A stretch of DNA of 64,000 nt from Phytopseudomonas punonensis. GTDB taxonomy: Bacteria; Pseudomonadota; Gammaproteobacteria; Pseudomonadales; Pseudomonadaceae. The position numbers and the translations under genes are program-made. This document shows, one piece after another, positions 54,672 through 63,466 of the stretch (position 1 is the first letter of the stretch; each line of letters opens with the position of its first letter). The DNA lies in contig NZ_FRBQ01000001.1 in the NCBI RefSeq assembly GCF_900142655.1, forward strand, positions 1,056,115 to 1,120,114. The letters are read 5' to 3'. The notes under the pieces are model-generated. The model searched no databases. It was not told the DNA's origin and worked only from the letters and a program-made list of their open reading frames with translations.

Positions 54672-54964
54672 ATCCGCCTCCAGGGCTGTTAATTCGCATG
54701 GGCTGATTGCCCTTAATCAATCAGTCACTGGAGGGCGCTGCTAAGTTCAGGTTTTCGGTTACGCCACGGTGACAACGGGTGCACCCTGGATCTTACGCAG
54801 ATAGCGCCGGCTTGGCGCAAAGGTAAGCCGGCTGTTACTGAGCGGGCTCTTGTCAGGCGAGGTTGAAGAAGGTGGCTACCGGGCAGCCTTGCGCTGCCCG
54901 GTTTGTAACCATTCCCAGCCACCGATCAATCGTGAACAGGCTGCAACCGGATCATGGCGTCTAT
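54672..54964. other. intergenic region with a 10-bp hairpin
   Basis: This 293-base gap lies between the dodecin start and the end of the HD-GYP gene. ACCGGGCAGC (54878-54887) pairs with GCTGCCCGGT (54893-54902); without a T-tract it may end or stabilise the HD-GYP transcript. The dodecin promoter must lie in its left part. No credible coding frame. Confidence 0.5.
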
Positions 54965-57847
54965 TCAGGCGGGCAGCAGTGCTTCAAGTGCCGCGATGTC
55001 CACGGTGTCGATCTGGCTGGGGTGCATGTGGCGCTGTGCGAAAACGCGCCAGATGTCGCTTTGCAGGAAGTAGCGAAACAGCGCGACATCGAGGTGATTG
55101 TCTTTGCACATCAGGGCCATGATGCGCAGCGATTCGGACAGGCGCTTGGGCTCTTTATATGGCCGGTCGGCGGCGGTCAGGGCTTCGAACACATCGGCCA
55201 GCGTCATGATGCGGTCGGCCGTGGTCAACTCACTGGCGCTTAGCCGGCGCGGGTAGCCGTTGCCGTCGAGTCTTTCATGATGAGTGGCCGCGATCTCGGG
55301 CACCTTCGCGAGGTTCTGCGGCCAGGGCAGGTTACGCAGCATGATGTACGTTTGCACCACATGGTCGTTGATGCGAAAGCGATCTTCGGCGGTCAGCGTA
55401 CCGCGCCGAATCGACAGGTTGTGCAGCTCGCCCATGTTTTGCCGATGGGGCGGCAGCTGCATGTCGAAGCCATAGTGATTGGCCGGGTCGTGCTTTTCTA
55501 CAGGCGGTTTATCAGTGCCCCAGGCAATCGCGTGCTCGGGCCGGTTGGACAGCAGCGGTTCCATGACCGGCATTGCTGGCACGTCAGGCTGCGTGGCTTC
55601 CAATTGACGTAACTCGCCGATGGCCAGCCCCAACCGATTATCGAAATGCCGGACCCAGCCCTGGGCGCCGATACGCTCGATACGCTCCACGGCCGCATCG
55701 GCCAACACTTCACCGCCGATGTTGCATTGGGCCACATAGGCGAAGTCGTCGCTCAGCTCGCGGTGTCGGGCCTGTAGGGTGGCAGTCGATGCATCAACCG
55801 GCTGGCCCGCCAGCAGGCGGTCGCGGTGCGCAATTTCAGCGTCACGCCACAGCACCTCGAAGCGCATGCGCACCTCGTGAATACGGTTGTAAATGGTTTC
55901 GAGTTTGGTGCCCTTGTCGATGATGTGCTCGGGCGAGGTGACCTTGCCACAGTCATGCAGCCAGGCGCCCAGGTAGAACTCATAACGCTGCGCCGCGTCC
56001 ATGCAAAACCCGCTGTAGGGGCCTGCAGTCTCGCGGTTCATCTGGTCTGCCAGCAGCAGCGCCAACTCGGGCACACGCTGGCAGTGGCCGCCTGTGTAGG
56101 GGCTCTTGGCATCGACTGCGTCGGCCATGAGCCGTATCACGCCGTCGAGCAAGCTCTTTTGTGCGTCGATCAGCTGCCGTGTTTCGATGGAGATGGCCAG
56201 CATGCCCGACAGCTGAGCCATAAAAACCGAAAAACCGTCGTCGGCATGCGTGGCCATGCCCTGGTGCGCCAGCACCAGCAGCCCCTGCAACTGACCGCTG
56301 CGGTCGCGCAGCTCCAGGTCCACCTGCTCCAGCCGAGGCGCACCGGCCTGAGCGGCAACGCGCGGGGCCTGGGCTGCAACGTAGCGGAACTGGCTGGGCA
56401 ACCGCGCGCAGTGTTCACCTTCGAGGGCACTACGCTGCATGCTGCCGTCCTGGTACAGGTAGACCGCACCCGATACACACTGTGTGGCATGGACAACCTC
56501 ATGCAGCACCGCTTGCAGCATGCGCGACATATCGGTCTCAGTAGCCAGGTGTTGGCTGATCGCCAGGAAGCAGTTGATCGTATCCGCCATGGCGTCCATA
56601 TCGCGGGACAGCTCAGCCACTTCACGCACTACGCTCACGGGGCCTGCATGCGCGTGGGCCTTGAAGTCGAAGCTCCTTATGGCCTGTGTGCGCTGGGTCA
56701 AGCGGCCCAGGCTTCGGCCGATCAAATTGCCGCCCCACCAGCCCAACGGCAGGAAAGCGAGCACAGCGATGACGATGTAAAGAAGCGTGCGACGTTGCAT
56801 CTGGCTGATGTCCTGCGTCAGCTCCTGGTAGGGGGCCGACATCAGCAGCCGTACGCCTTGGTTTTTCCACGTCGCGATGGGCAACGTCATGCCCAGCCAC
56901 CGCTGGCCGGCCGCCTCAAAATCCTGGGCATCCGAACCGCCTTGCGGGGTGTTCACCAGATGCAGCAGGCTGGGCGCGCCGAGGTCATCGATCTTGCGAA
57001 AGTCGAATGTGTCGCCTCCGGGGATCAGTACACGAGACATGTCCGGGTAAGCCAGTACCTGGTTATCGGGGCCCAGCAGGGCCAGTTCAGTGCCTGGAGT
57101 CAGCTTCAGCTTGCCCAAGTACGAGGCCAGGTCACTCAGCGTTACGTCGACACCAATCACCGCGCCCCCGGAGCGGCTGGTCTGGCTGAGCGTCAGGCCG
57201 ATCTGCTGCGTGGTAAAAAACACGTAGGGTGGGGACAACGCGGGCACGCCGGGAGCCTGCACGGCCGCCTGGTACCAAGGCCTGATTCGTGGGTCGAATG
57301 CGTAGTCCGGCTGCGGGCGACGCTCAAGTAGGTCGAGCTGTGCGTCGTAGAAAATGAATTCGCCCAGCGGCGCACCGCCAGCCGGGTGCGACATCGACTG
57401 GATCAGGTAGACGGCATCTGCAGGCGGCAGGAAACGCCGCTGGGCATCGCTGGCATCCAGCCGCCGGGCCAGGAAAAAATCCCCCGAGGCATGACCCACA
57501 TAGAGGGCCGTCACCAGCGGGTTGGCTTTGAGCTCCTCGATCAGCACAAACGCCCGAGCCAGGCGTTCATCCACTTGAGTGTCCGTGGTGAGCGGGTCGA
57601 ACGAGAGCTGGCGCAACGTGGCTTGCACAGGTTCGAGCACGCGGCCCATCTGTTCCGACATGAGGTTGCCGACATCGTGGAACTTGGTGGACGTCAACGA
57701 CAGCACGGCCTGCGTGGTTCCGGCCTGCCCCACCAGATATACGATCAGTGCGCCGGTCAGTATGCAGGCCACCCCCATCATGGAAATCACGCTTTTGAAA
57801 GGCAAGCCAGCCCGGCGCAGCATGGTGAGTCGCGTAATGATGTCCAT
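54965..57847 (-). CDS. membrane HD-GYP phosphodiesterase-like protein with Cache and GAF domains
   Basis: A 960-residue predicted c-di-GMP phosphodiesterase. Transmembrane helix near residues 19-39; a periplasmic double Cache domain (RIRPWYQ near 180); a second helix near 351-375; HAMP-like and GAF-like segments; then a HD-GYP domain with HDCGK at about 631 and the GYP signature HHERLDGNGYP near 854. HD-GYP motifs are normally closer together: here about 155 residues intervene, from roughly 650 to 805. Whether this insert alters activity is unknown. The frame runs 87 codons further upstream, but ATG at 57847 starts the helix. It stands as a single minus-strand gene. Confidence 0.85.
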   Translation of the reverse strand: MDIITRLTMLRRAGLPFKSVISMMGVACILTGALIVYLVGQAGTTQAVLSLTSTKFHDVGNLMSEQMGRVLEPVQATLRQLSFDPLTTDTQVDERLARAFVLIEELKANPLVTALYVGHASGDFFLARRLDASDAQRRFLPPADAVYLIQSMSHPAGGAPLGEFIFYDAQLDLLERRPQPDYAFDPRIRPWYQAAVQAPGVPALSPPYVFFTTQQIGLTLSQTSRSGGAVIGVDVTLSDLASYLGKLKLTPGTELALLGPDNQVLAYPDMSRVLIPGGDTFDFRKIDDLGAPSLLHLVNTPQGGSDAQDFEAAGQRWLGMTLPIATWKNQGVRLLMSAPYQELTQDISQMQRRTLLYIVIAVLAFLPLGWWGGNLIGRSLGRLTQRTQAIRSFDFKAHAHAGPVSVVREVAELSRDMDAMADTINCFLAISQHLATETDMSRMLQAVLHEVVHATQCVSGAVYLYQDGSMQRSALEGEHCARLPSQFRYVAAQAPRVAAQAGAPRLEQVDLELRDRSGQLQGLLVLAHQGMATHADDGFSVFMAQLSGMLAISIETRQLIDAQKSLLDGVIRLMADAVDAKSPYTGGHCQRVPELALLLADQMNRETAGPYSGFCMDAAQRYEFYLGAWLHDCGKVTSPEHIIDKGTKLETIYNRIHEVRMRFEVLWRDAEIAHRDRLLAGQPVDASTATLQARHRELSDDFAYVAQCNIGGEVLADAAVERIERIGAQGWVRHFDNRLGLAIGELRQLEATQPDVPAMPVMEPLLSNRPEHAIAWGTDKPPVEKHDPANHYGFDMQLPPHRQNMGELHNLSIRRGTLTAEDRFRINDHVVQTYIMLRNLPWPQNLAKVPEIAATHHERLDGNGYPRRLSASELTTADRIMTLADVFEALTAADRPYKEPKRLSESLRIMALMCKDNHLDVALFRYFLQSDIWRVFAQRHMHPSQIDTVDIAALEALLPA

Positions 57848-58138
57848 AGCTACCTGCCGTCCATGTAGAGAGATGGCGCACGACGCTCCGGCCAAACCGG
57901 TGAGGTTTGGGGGTGCAGCGGCGCATGGTTGCCCAGATACAAGCGGGTTGTTGACCCTGAAGCATAGCGGCCAAAACTGTCGCAAGCAGGCGTAATACAT
58001 GCCGACGCAGAAGCTGGCAGCCAGCCGTAATCGGGCACCTGCCAAGCCGCCTTCGCTGATGCGGGTACAAGCCTCACACCGCAACGGACGCCAGCCACGT
58101 GTAATCAATCCAGTTCACAAAGCGCAGCCGCCCGCCTA

Positions 58139-58160
58139 CAATCGAGATCAATTCTTATCC
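58139..58160 (+). promoter_or_regulatory. weak Fur-box-like sequence before the sigma-factor gene
   Basis: ATCGAGATCAATTCTTATC (58141-58159) agrees with the 19-base Fur consensus at nine positions by my count, mostly in its right half. It lies about 30 bases before the GTG start, where iron repression of FecI-type sigma genes normally acts. Confidence 0.35.
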
Positions 58161-58187
58161 GCACTGGCGCACGCCAAGGGAGTTTTG

Positions 58188-58703
58188 GTGTCCAGCGCTC
58201 CGCCCCCATCAACGCTACAAAGCGTCGACTCCCTGTACCGCGACCAACACAGCTGGCTGCAAGGCTGGCTGCGCAATCGCCTGGGCGATCGTGAGCAGGC
58301 AGCGGATATTGCTCAGGACACTTTTCTGCGCCTGCTACTCAGCGGCCGTTTGCCAAGCATCGATGAGGGTCGCAGCTACTTGACGCAGATTGCTCGCAAT
58401 CTGGTCATCGACCAGTGGCGCCGGCAGCGGATCGAGAAGGCTTACCTAGAGAGCATCGCTCACCTCGCCGAACCCGAGTCGCCCTCGCTGGAAACCCGTG
58501 CGCTGGTTGTCGAAACGCTGCTGCAGATCGATGCAATGCTCGACGCCATGCCCGCCAGGGTGCGCGAGGCCTTCCTGCTGTCACAGTTCGAGGGCCTGAC
58601 TTATCCACAGATCGCCGAGCGCCTGCAGGTCAGCGTCAGCTCGGTGCAGAAGTACATGCTGCGCGCCATCACGGCCTGCTATCAGGTTCTATACGCCGAA
58701 TGA
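58188..58703 (+). CDS. ECF sigma factor of the FecI iron-starvation group
   Basis: A 171-residue ECF sigma factor. Region 2 (GDREQAADIAQDTFLRLLL, LTQIARNLVIDQWRR) and region 4 (LLSQFEGLTYPQIAERLQVSVSSVQKYM) are both complete. It directs RNA polymerase to the adjacent receptor gene when released by the FecR protein. The frame opens at 57999, but GTG at 58188 is preferred: AAGGGAG lies 5 bases upstream, and the family begins near this point with normal length. The stop overlaps the fecR-like start (ATGA). Confidence 0.9.
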   Translation: MSSAPPPSTLQSVDSLYRDQHSWLQGWLRNRLGDREQAADIAQDTFLRLLLSGRLPSIDEGRSYLTQIARNLVIDQWRRQRIEKAYLESIAHLAEPESPSLETRALVVETLLQIDAMLDAMPARVREAFLLSQFEGLTYPQIAERLQVSVSSVQKYMLRAITACYQVLYAE

Positions 58704-59659
58704 AGCGCGCCAGCGACGCACCCATCACTCCCGCCATCGTCGAGCAGGCCAGCCACTGGCTGATGCTGCAATGGGGCGGCGAGATGGATGGCGAGCAGCA
58801 GCGCCGCTTCGCTGAATGGCAGGCGGCCGATGCCGAGCACCTGCGTGCCTGGCGCCGCCTTGAAAAGCTGCAGGGCACCCTGGCCGGCGTGTCGGCGCAC
58901 ACTGCCAGCGCCGTGCTACGTGAGCAACCTGATGCCCATCGTCGCCAGGCTCTCAAGATGCTCGGCCTGCTACTGGTAGCGGGCGGCAGCGGTTACCTGG
59001 CCCAGGCAAAGCTGCCCTGGCGCGAAGCCATGGCCGATCTGCGCAGCGGCACCGGCGAGCACCTGCAACGTACCCTCTCCGATGGCAGCCGGCTGGCGCT
59101 GAACAGCGACAGCGCGGTGGATATCCGTTTTAGCGAAACGGAACGACGCATCAGGCTGCTCAAAGGTGAACTGCTGCTCGACAGCGGCCATGATGCCGCT
59201 CGCCGCCCACTGATCGTGGAAACCGCCACTGGCGAAATCCAGGCGCTGGGCACGCGCTTCTCGGTGTATGAAGTGGACGGCGGCAGCCGCGTCGAACTCT
59301 ACGAAGGCGAACTGGAATTGCGCCCACGTAGCGCCCCCCCCTCCCGTCTGCTCGCCGGCCAGCAACGCTGGTTCAGTGCCGAGCGCGCCACCGCCATTGG
59401 CCGGGCAGACCGTAACAGCATCGCCTGGGACGAGGGCCGGCTGATCGCCGAGCGCATGCCGCTGGGGCAGTTCCTCAGCGAGCTGGCGCGTCACCGCCCC
59501 GGCGTGCTGCGCTGCGATCCGGCAGTCGCCAGGCTGCCGCTGACCGGCGTATTCCCGCTCGCCGATACCGACCGTGTGCTGACCGCATTGCAGCAATCGC
59601 TACCGGTCGAGGTACACAGCATCACTCGCTACTGGGTCAGCGTGCGGGCTAGAGACTGA
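58700..59659 (+). CDS. FecR-family anti-sigma/signal-transducing protein
   Basis: A 319-residue FecR protein. The cytoplasmic N-terminus binds the sigma factor (EQASHWLMLQWGGEMD, WRRLE). One transmembrane helix (MLGLLLVAGGSGYLA) and a periplasmic FecR domain (TGEHLQRTLSDGSRLALNSDSAVDI, ALGTRFSVYE) follow, with a DUF4974-like end. It relays receptor occupancy to the sigma factor. It overlaps the sigma gene by 4 bases, so both are co-translated. Confidence 0.92.
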   Translation: MKRASDAPITPAIVEQASHWLMLQWGGEMDGEQQRRFAEWQAADAEHLRAWRRLEKLQGTLAGVSAHTASAVLREQPDAHRRQALKMLGLLLVAGGSGYLAQAKLPWREAMADLRSGTGEHLQRTLSDGSRLALNSDSAVDIRFSETERRIRLLKGELLLDSGHDAARRPLIVETATGEIQALGTRFSVYEVDGGSRVELYEGELELRPRSAPPSRLLAGQQRWFSAERATAIGRADRNSIAWDEGRLIAERMPLGQFLSELARHRPGVLRCDPAVARLPLTGVFPLADTDRVLTALQQSLPVEVHSITRYWVSVRARD

Positions 59660-59664
59660 CAGCT

Positions 59665-59834
59665 GATCGCTCCTCACGCTCCGCGTGGGAATGCTACTTG
59701 GGGCGCTCCGCGCCTAAACCTCGGCGACGGCTGAACCTGACGGACGCGAAGCGTACTGACATCGTTCTCTGTGCCCGCAAATCGTGGCTCGGAGCGCCAC
59801 AAACTGAATGCCCATGCAAAGCGTGGGAACTATC
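59665..59834. repeat. intergenic inverted-ended repeat, copy A (upstream of the receptor)
   Basis: Its outer ends are near-complementary: GATCGCTCCTCACGCTCCGC at the left and GCAAAGCGTGGGAACTATC at the right. Internal blocks such as CCGCAAATCGTGG and GAGCGCCACA are shared with copy B at 62438. There is no coding frame. Pseudomonas genomes carry many such GTTCCCACGCTC-ended dispersed elements. Confidence 0.75.
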
Positions 59835-59844
59835 TGATCATTAA

Positions 59845-59866
59845 GACATGCAAATAATTCTCAAAA
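59845..59866 (+). promoter_or_regulatory. Fur-box-like sequence before the TonB receptor
   Basis: GCAAATAATTCTCAAAACC (59850-59868) resembles the AATAATTCTCA-type half of Pseudomonas Fur boxes (about nine of 19 consensus positions by my count). An overlapping hairpin AAAACCG (59863-59869) / CGGTTTT (59875-59881) lies in the leader. Such receptors are normally iron-repressed. Confidence 0.4.
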
Positions 59867-59942
59867 CCGGTTGTCGGTTTTGCCGGGTCGCACGGGATAC
59901 CTCTTGAACCCAATAAAGACGCATTCTCAGAGGATAATCAGA

Positions 59943-62426
59943 ATGCCGTACCTGCCTACATCCCAGCGCTCAGCGCTGAGCCTGTCGATCACCCGCGTAC
60001 TGTTCGCCGGCATACTGGCCGCCAGCCCCTTGTTGATCGTACCCACCGCACAGGCGCAATCGGCCGTCACTGCCCAGACTCGAAGCTATGCCATTCCCGC
60101 CGGCGACCTCGACGGGGCGCTGAATCGCTTCGCCAGCGAAGCCGACATCCTGCTTTCAGTGGACTCGCGCCTGACCGCTGACAAGCGTAGCGCCGGGCTC
60201 AGCGGCAGTTATTCTGTGGATGCCGGCCTTGCCCAACTGCTCGCCGGCACAGGCCTGCGGCCGCTCAAGGCTGGGGATAACTACGCGCTGGAGGCCGCCG
60301 TGAGCAGCGGCAGTTCGCTGGAGCTGGGCGCCACCAGCATCAACGCCAACGGCCTGGGCGACACCACCGAAGGCAGCGGTTCGTACACCACAGGCGCCGT
60401 GACTATCGGCAAAGGCCAGTACTCGCTTAAAGACACGCCGCAATCGGTCACGGTAATAACCCGCAAGATGCTCGATGACCAGAACCTCAATACCATCGAG
60501 CAGGTCATGGAGAAAACTCCGGGCATCACCGTGTATGACTCGCCCATGGGCGGTAAATATTTCTACTCCCGCGGCTTCCGCATGACCGGGCAGTATCAGT
60601 ACGACGGCGTACCGTTGGACATCGGTAGCAGTTATGCACAAGCCGATAGTTTCTCCAGCGACATGGCCATCTATGACCGTGTCGAAGTGCTGCGCGGTGC
60701 AGCCGGGATGATGAAAGGCGCTGGCGGCACGGCGGGCGGCGTCAATTTCGTGCGCAAGCGCGGCCAGTACACGCCTCATACTCAGCTGTCTCTCTCTGCC
60801 GGCACCTGGGAAAACTATCGCGCCCAGGTCGATACCGGCGGCCCGCTCAATGAAGCAGGTACGATTCGCGGCCGGGCCGTGGCGACCCAGCAAAGTCGCC
60901 ATTACTTCTACGACGTCGCCGAGCGCAAGGATCAGATCTATTACGGCGCTGTGGATTTCGACCTGAGCGCCGACACCACGTTTGGTCTGGGCGTCGCCTA
61001 CGAAGACCTGGACGCAACGCCCTGCTGGGCTGGCGTGCCGCGCTACGCCGATGGCAAAGACCTGAAGCTGAGCCGCTCCACCTGCCAGAATCCTTCCTGG
61101 AACAACCAGCGCAGCAAACGCACCACGCTGTTCGGTGATGTGAAGCACCAGCTCAACGACAACTGGGCGCTGAAGATAGCGGGCGTCTGGTCGCGAAACA
61201 CCCAAGAGATGGAGTACGCCTTTCCCAGTGGCTCTGTACCGGTTGGTGCCAGCAGCTCCAGCACGCTGGTGCTCGGCAGCATTTATGACTACGACCAGGT
61301 GGACTACGGTCTCGACGCTTACGTCGATGGCAAATTCGACGCCTTTGGCAGGCAGCACGAGCTAATCGTTGGCGCCAACACCAGCCGTTCCCACAAAGAT
61401 GACTTCTTCGCAGTGGCGGCACTGCCTCAGCGCCAGAACGTGCTCGATCCTGATCATCATCTGCCACAACCGGATGAGAGCTACTACCTGGCCAACGCCT
61501 CGCGCGGAGGCCCGCTGGACATTCGCATCAAGCAATACGGCGTCTACTCAACCGCTCGCTTGAAGCTGGCCGAGCCACTGACTTTGGTATTTGGCAGCCG
61601 CGTCAGCTGGTACAAATCCGAAACTGACGCCATCGCTTACTTTCGCGGTGTCGGCACCCCGGCCAATTCGGAAACCACCGAAACCGGGCAGGTCACGCCT
61701 TTCGCCGGCCTGCTACTCGACCTCAACGACAACCTGACGGCCTACGCCAGCTACACAGACATCTTCACGCCCCAGGGCAACCTCAAGACAATCGATGGCA
61801 GCACCCTGAAACCGCTGATCGGCAAAAGCTATGAGCTGGGCATCAAGGGCGAGTGGTACGAAGGCCGTTTGAACAGCTCATTCAGCCTGTTCCGCACCCT
61901 CCAGGAAGACGCCGCCCAGACCGACCCGAACTGCGCCGACGGCAGCTGTTCGCAAAACTCCGGCAAGGTACGCGCCCAAGGCTTCGAAGCGGAAATCAGC
62001 GGTGAAGTGATCGACCGCCTTCAACTGCTGGCCGGCTACACCTACACCCAGACCAAGGTGCTGGAAGATGCAGACCCGGACCAGAATGGCGTGTCGTACA
62101 ACTCTTACGTGCCGCGGCATCTGCTGCGCGTATGGGGTGATTACAGCCTCAGCGGGCCACTGGAGCGTTTCACCGTGGGCGCCGGCTTCAACGCCCAGAG
62201 CAACAACTACCGCACCTCGCCGATCAGCGGCAATAACATCTCCCAAGCGGGCTACACCATATGGAACGGCCGCATCGGCTACCGCGTCGATGACACCTGG
62301 TCGCTGGCCCTCAACGGCAACAACCTGTTCGACAAGCGCTACTACACCACCGTCGGCACCGAAGGCTTCGGCAACTTCTACGGCGAGCCGCGCAACTTCA
62401 TGCTGTCCGTGAAGGCGGACTTCTAG
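59943..62426 (+). CDS. TonB-dependent ferric-siderophore receptor with signalling (STN) domain
   Basis: An 827-residue outer-membrane receptor. Signal peptide (about residues 1-39), then the STN signalling domain (RSYAIPAGDLDGALNRFAS...LSGSYSVDAGLAQLLAG), the plug (DTPQSVTVITRKMLDDQN, RGFRMTGQYQYDGVP) and a 22-strand barrel ending in ...MLSVKADF. The STN domain is what FecR reads, so this is a trans-signalling (FpvA/FoxA-like) receptor. ATG at 59943 gives the clean signal peptide. The ligand is unknown. It is flanked by repeats A and B. Confidence 0.92.
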   Translation: MPYLPTSQRSALSLSITRVLFAGILAASPLLIVPTAQAQSAVTAQTRSYAIPAGDLDGALNRFASEADILLSVDSRLTADKRSAGLSGSYSVDAGLAQLLAGTGLRPLKAGDNYALEAAVSSGSSLELGATSINANGLGDTTEGSGSYTTGAVTIGKGQYSLKDTPQSVTVITRKMLDDQNLNTIEQVMEKTPGITVYDSPMGGKYFYSRGFRMTGQYQYDGVPLDIGSSYAQADSFSSDMAIYDRVEVLRGAAGMMKGAGGTAGGVNFVRKRGQYTPHTQLSLSAGTWENYRAQVDTGGPLNEAGTIRGRAVATQQSRHYFYDVAERKDQIYYGAVDFDLSADTTFGLGVAYEDLDATPCWAGVPRYADGKDLKLSRSTCQNPSWNNQRSKRTTLFGDVKHQLNDNWALKIAGVWSRNTQEMEYAFPSGSVPVGASSSSTLVLGSIYDYDQVDYGLDAYVDGKFDAFGRQHELIVGANTSRSHKDDFFAVAALPQRQNVLDPDHHLPQPDESYYLANASRGGPLDIRIKQYGVYSTARLKLAEPLTLVFGSRVSWYKSETDAIAYFRGVGTPANSETTETGQVTPFAGLLLDLNDNLTAYASYTDIFTPQGNLKTIDGSTLKPLIGKSYELGIKGEWYEGRLNSSFSLFRTLQEDAAQTDPNCADGSCSQNSGKVRAQGFEAEISGEVIDRLQLLAGYTYTQTKVLEDADPDQNGVSYNSYVPRHLLRVWGDYSLSGPLERFTVGAGFNAQSNNYRTSPISGNNISQAGYTIWNGRIGYRVDDTWSLALNGNNLFDKRYYTTVGTEGFGNFYGEPRNFMLSVKADF

Positions 62427-62437
62427 GTCGATTGATT

Positions 62438-62566
62438 GATCGTTCCCGCGCTCCGCGTGGGAATGCATTGGCAGGACACTCTGCGTCCGTACATCACTCT
62501 CTGAACCCGCAAATCGTGGGCAGAGCGCCACAGGCCCAATGCCCACGCAGAGCGTGGAAACGATCT
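62438..62566. repeat. intergenic inverted-ended repeat, copy B (downstream of the receptor)
   Basis: Ends GATCGTTCCCGCGCTCCGCG and CGCAGAGCGTGGAAACGATC are inverted copies with few mismatches. Internal CCGCAAATCGTGG and AGAGCGCCACA match copy A at 59665, but copy B is about 41 bases shorter. Confidence 0.8.
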
Positions 62567-62591
62567 GATGCGTTAGTGGGAACGATCCGTG

Positions 62592-63461
62592 TCAGGCAGC
62601 GGCTGCGGTTTGCACGGTTTCGCCCGGCCCGAACGGCCGATCCCCAAGAATCGTCGCGCGGTGCATGATGCGCCGCTGCGGGCGGTAGTCGTCGCAGGCG
62701 TAATGCTGGGTCAGGCGGTTGTCCCAGAACGCCAGATCGCCCTGGCGCCATTGCCAGCGCACGGAATATTCCGGTTTGGCGATCTGCTTGAACAGCATCT
62801 GCAGCAACGCAGTGCTTTCGCCCGGCTGCAGTTCGACGATATGGGTGGTGAAGGATTCGCTGACGAAGATGCCCTTGCGCCCGGTCTCGGGGTGCACGCG
62901 TATCACCGGGTGAGTCACTGGCGGGTTGGCGGCGCGGGCGGCGTTCCATTTATCCAGCGCGTCGGGGGTATTGCCAAAGCGCTCGAGCGGAAACGACAGG
63001 GTCAGGTCATGCACCGCGGTCAGGCCGTCGAGCAGGTTACGGATCGGTGCGGACAGCCCTTCGTAGGCCGCCGAGCAGCTGGCCCACAGCGTGTCGCCGC
63101 CGTGGGGCGGCACCTGCCGGGCGCTGAGCAACGAGCCAAGCGGTGGTGACTGAATGAACGACACGTCTGAATGCCACAGCGCGTTGTCACGCAGATCGTT
63201 GAGGTCGGTATCGAGCAACAGGATTTCCGGCTGCTCGTCGATCTTCGGGTAGATCGGGTGAATGTGCAGGTCACCGAACATCGCCGCCGCATTACGTTGC
63301 TGTGCGGGTGTCAGCAACTGGTCGCGAAAGAACAGTACCTGATGTTCCAGCAAGCCCTGATGCAGTGCGGTATGGGTCAGTCTATCCAGCGGTTGCGACA
63401 GGTCGATACCGGTTACGCGGGCACCGAGAGCCTGGCCGATACGTTCGAAATGGATGCTCAT
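62592..63461 (-). CDS. tauD: TauD-type taurine dioxygenase (Fe2+/2-oxoglutarate-dependent)
   Basis: A 289-residue dioxygenase that hydroxylates taurine and releases sulfite. Fe ligands His97 and Asp99 (WHSDVSF) and His253 (TQHYACDDY); the 2-oxoglutarate Arg lies in PQRRIMHR. Length and motif spacing agree with E. coli TauD (His99, Asp101, His255). It lies 5 bases after the tauC stop in the same operon. Confidence 0.93.
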   Translation of the reverse strand: MSIHFERIGQALGARVTGIDLSQPLDRLTHTALHQGLLEHQVLFFRDQLLTPAQQRNAAAMFGDLHIHPIYPKIDEQPEILLLDTDLNDLRDNALWHSDVSFIQSPPLGSLLSARQVPPHGGDTLWASCSAAYEGLSAPIRNLLDGLTAVHDLTLSFPLERFGNTPDALDKWNAARAANPPVTHPVIRVHPETGRKGIFVSESFTTHIVELQPGESTALLQMLFKQIAKPEYSVRWQWRQGDLAFWDNRLTQHYACDDYRPQRRIMHRATILGDRPFGPGETVQTAAAA

Positions 63462-63466
63462 GTCGT

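Noticed and set aside
59665..59834. RNA gene or riboswitch upstream of the TonB receptor
   Set aside because: The same sequence recurs downstream of the receptor, so it is a dispersed repeat, not a leader RNA.
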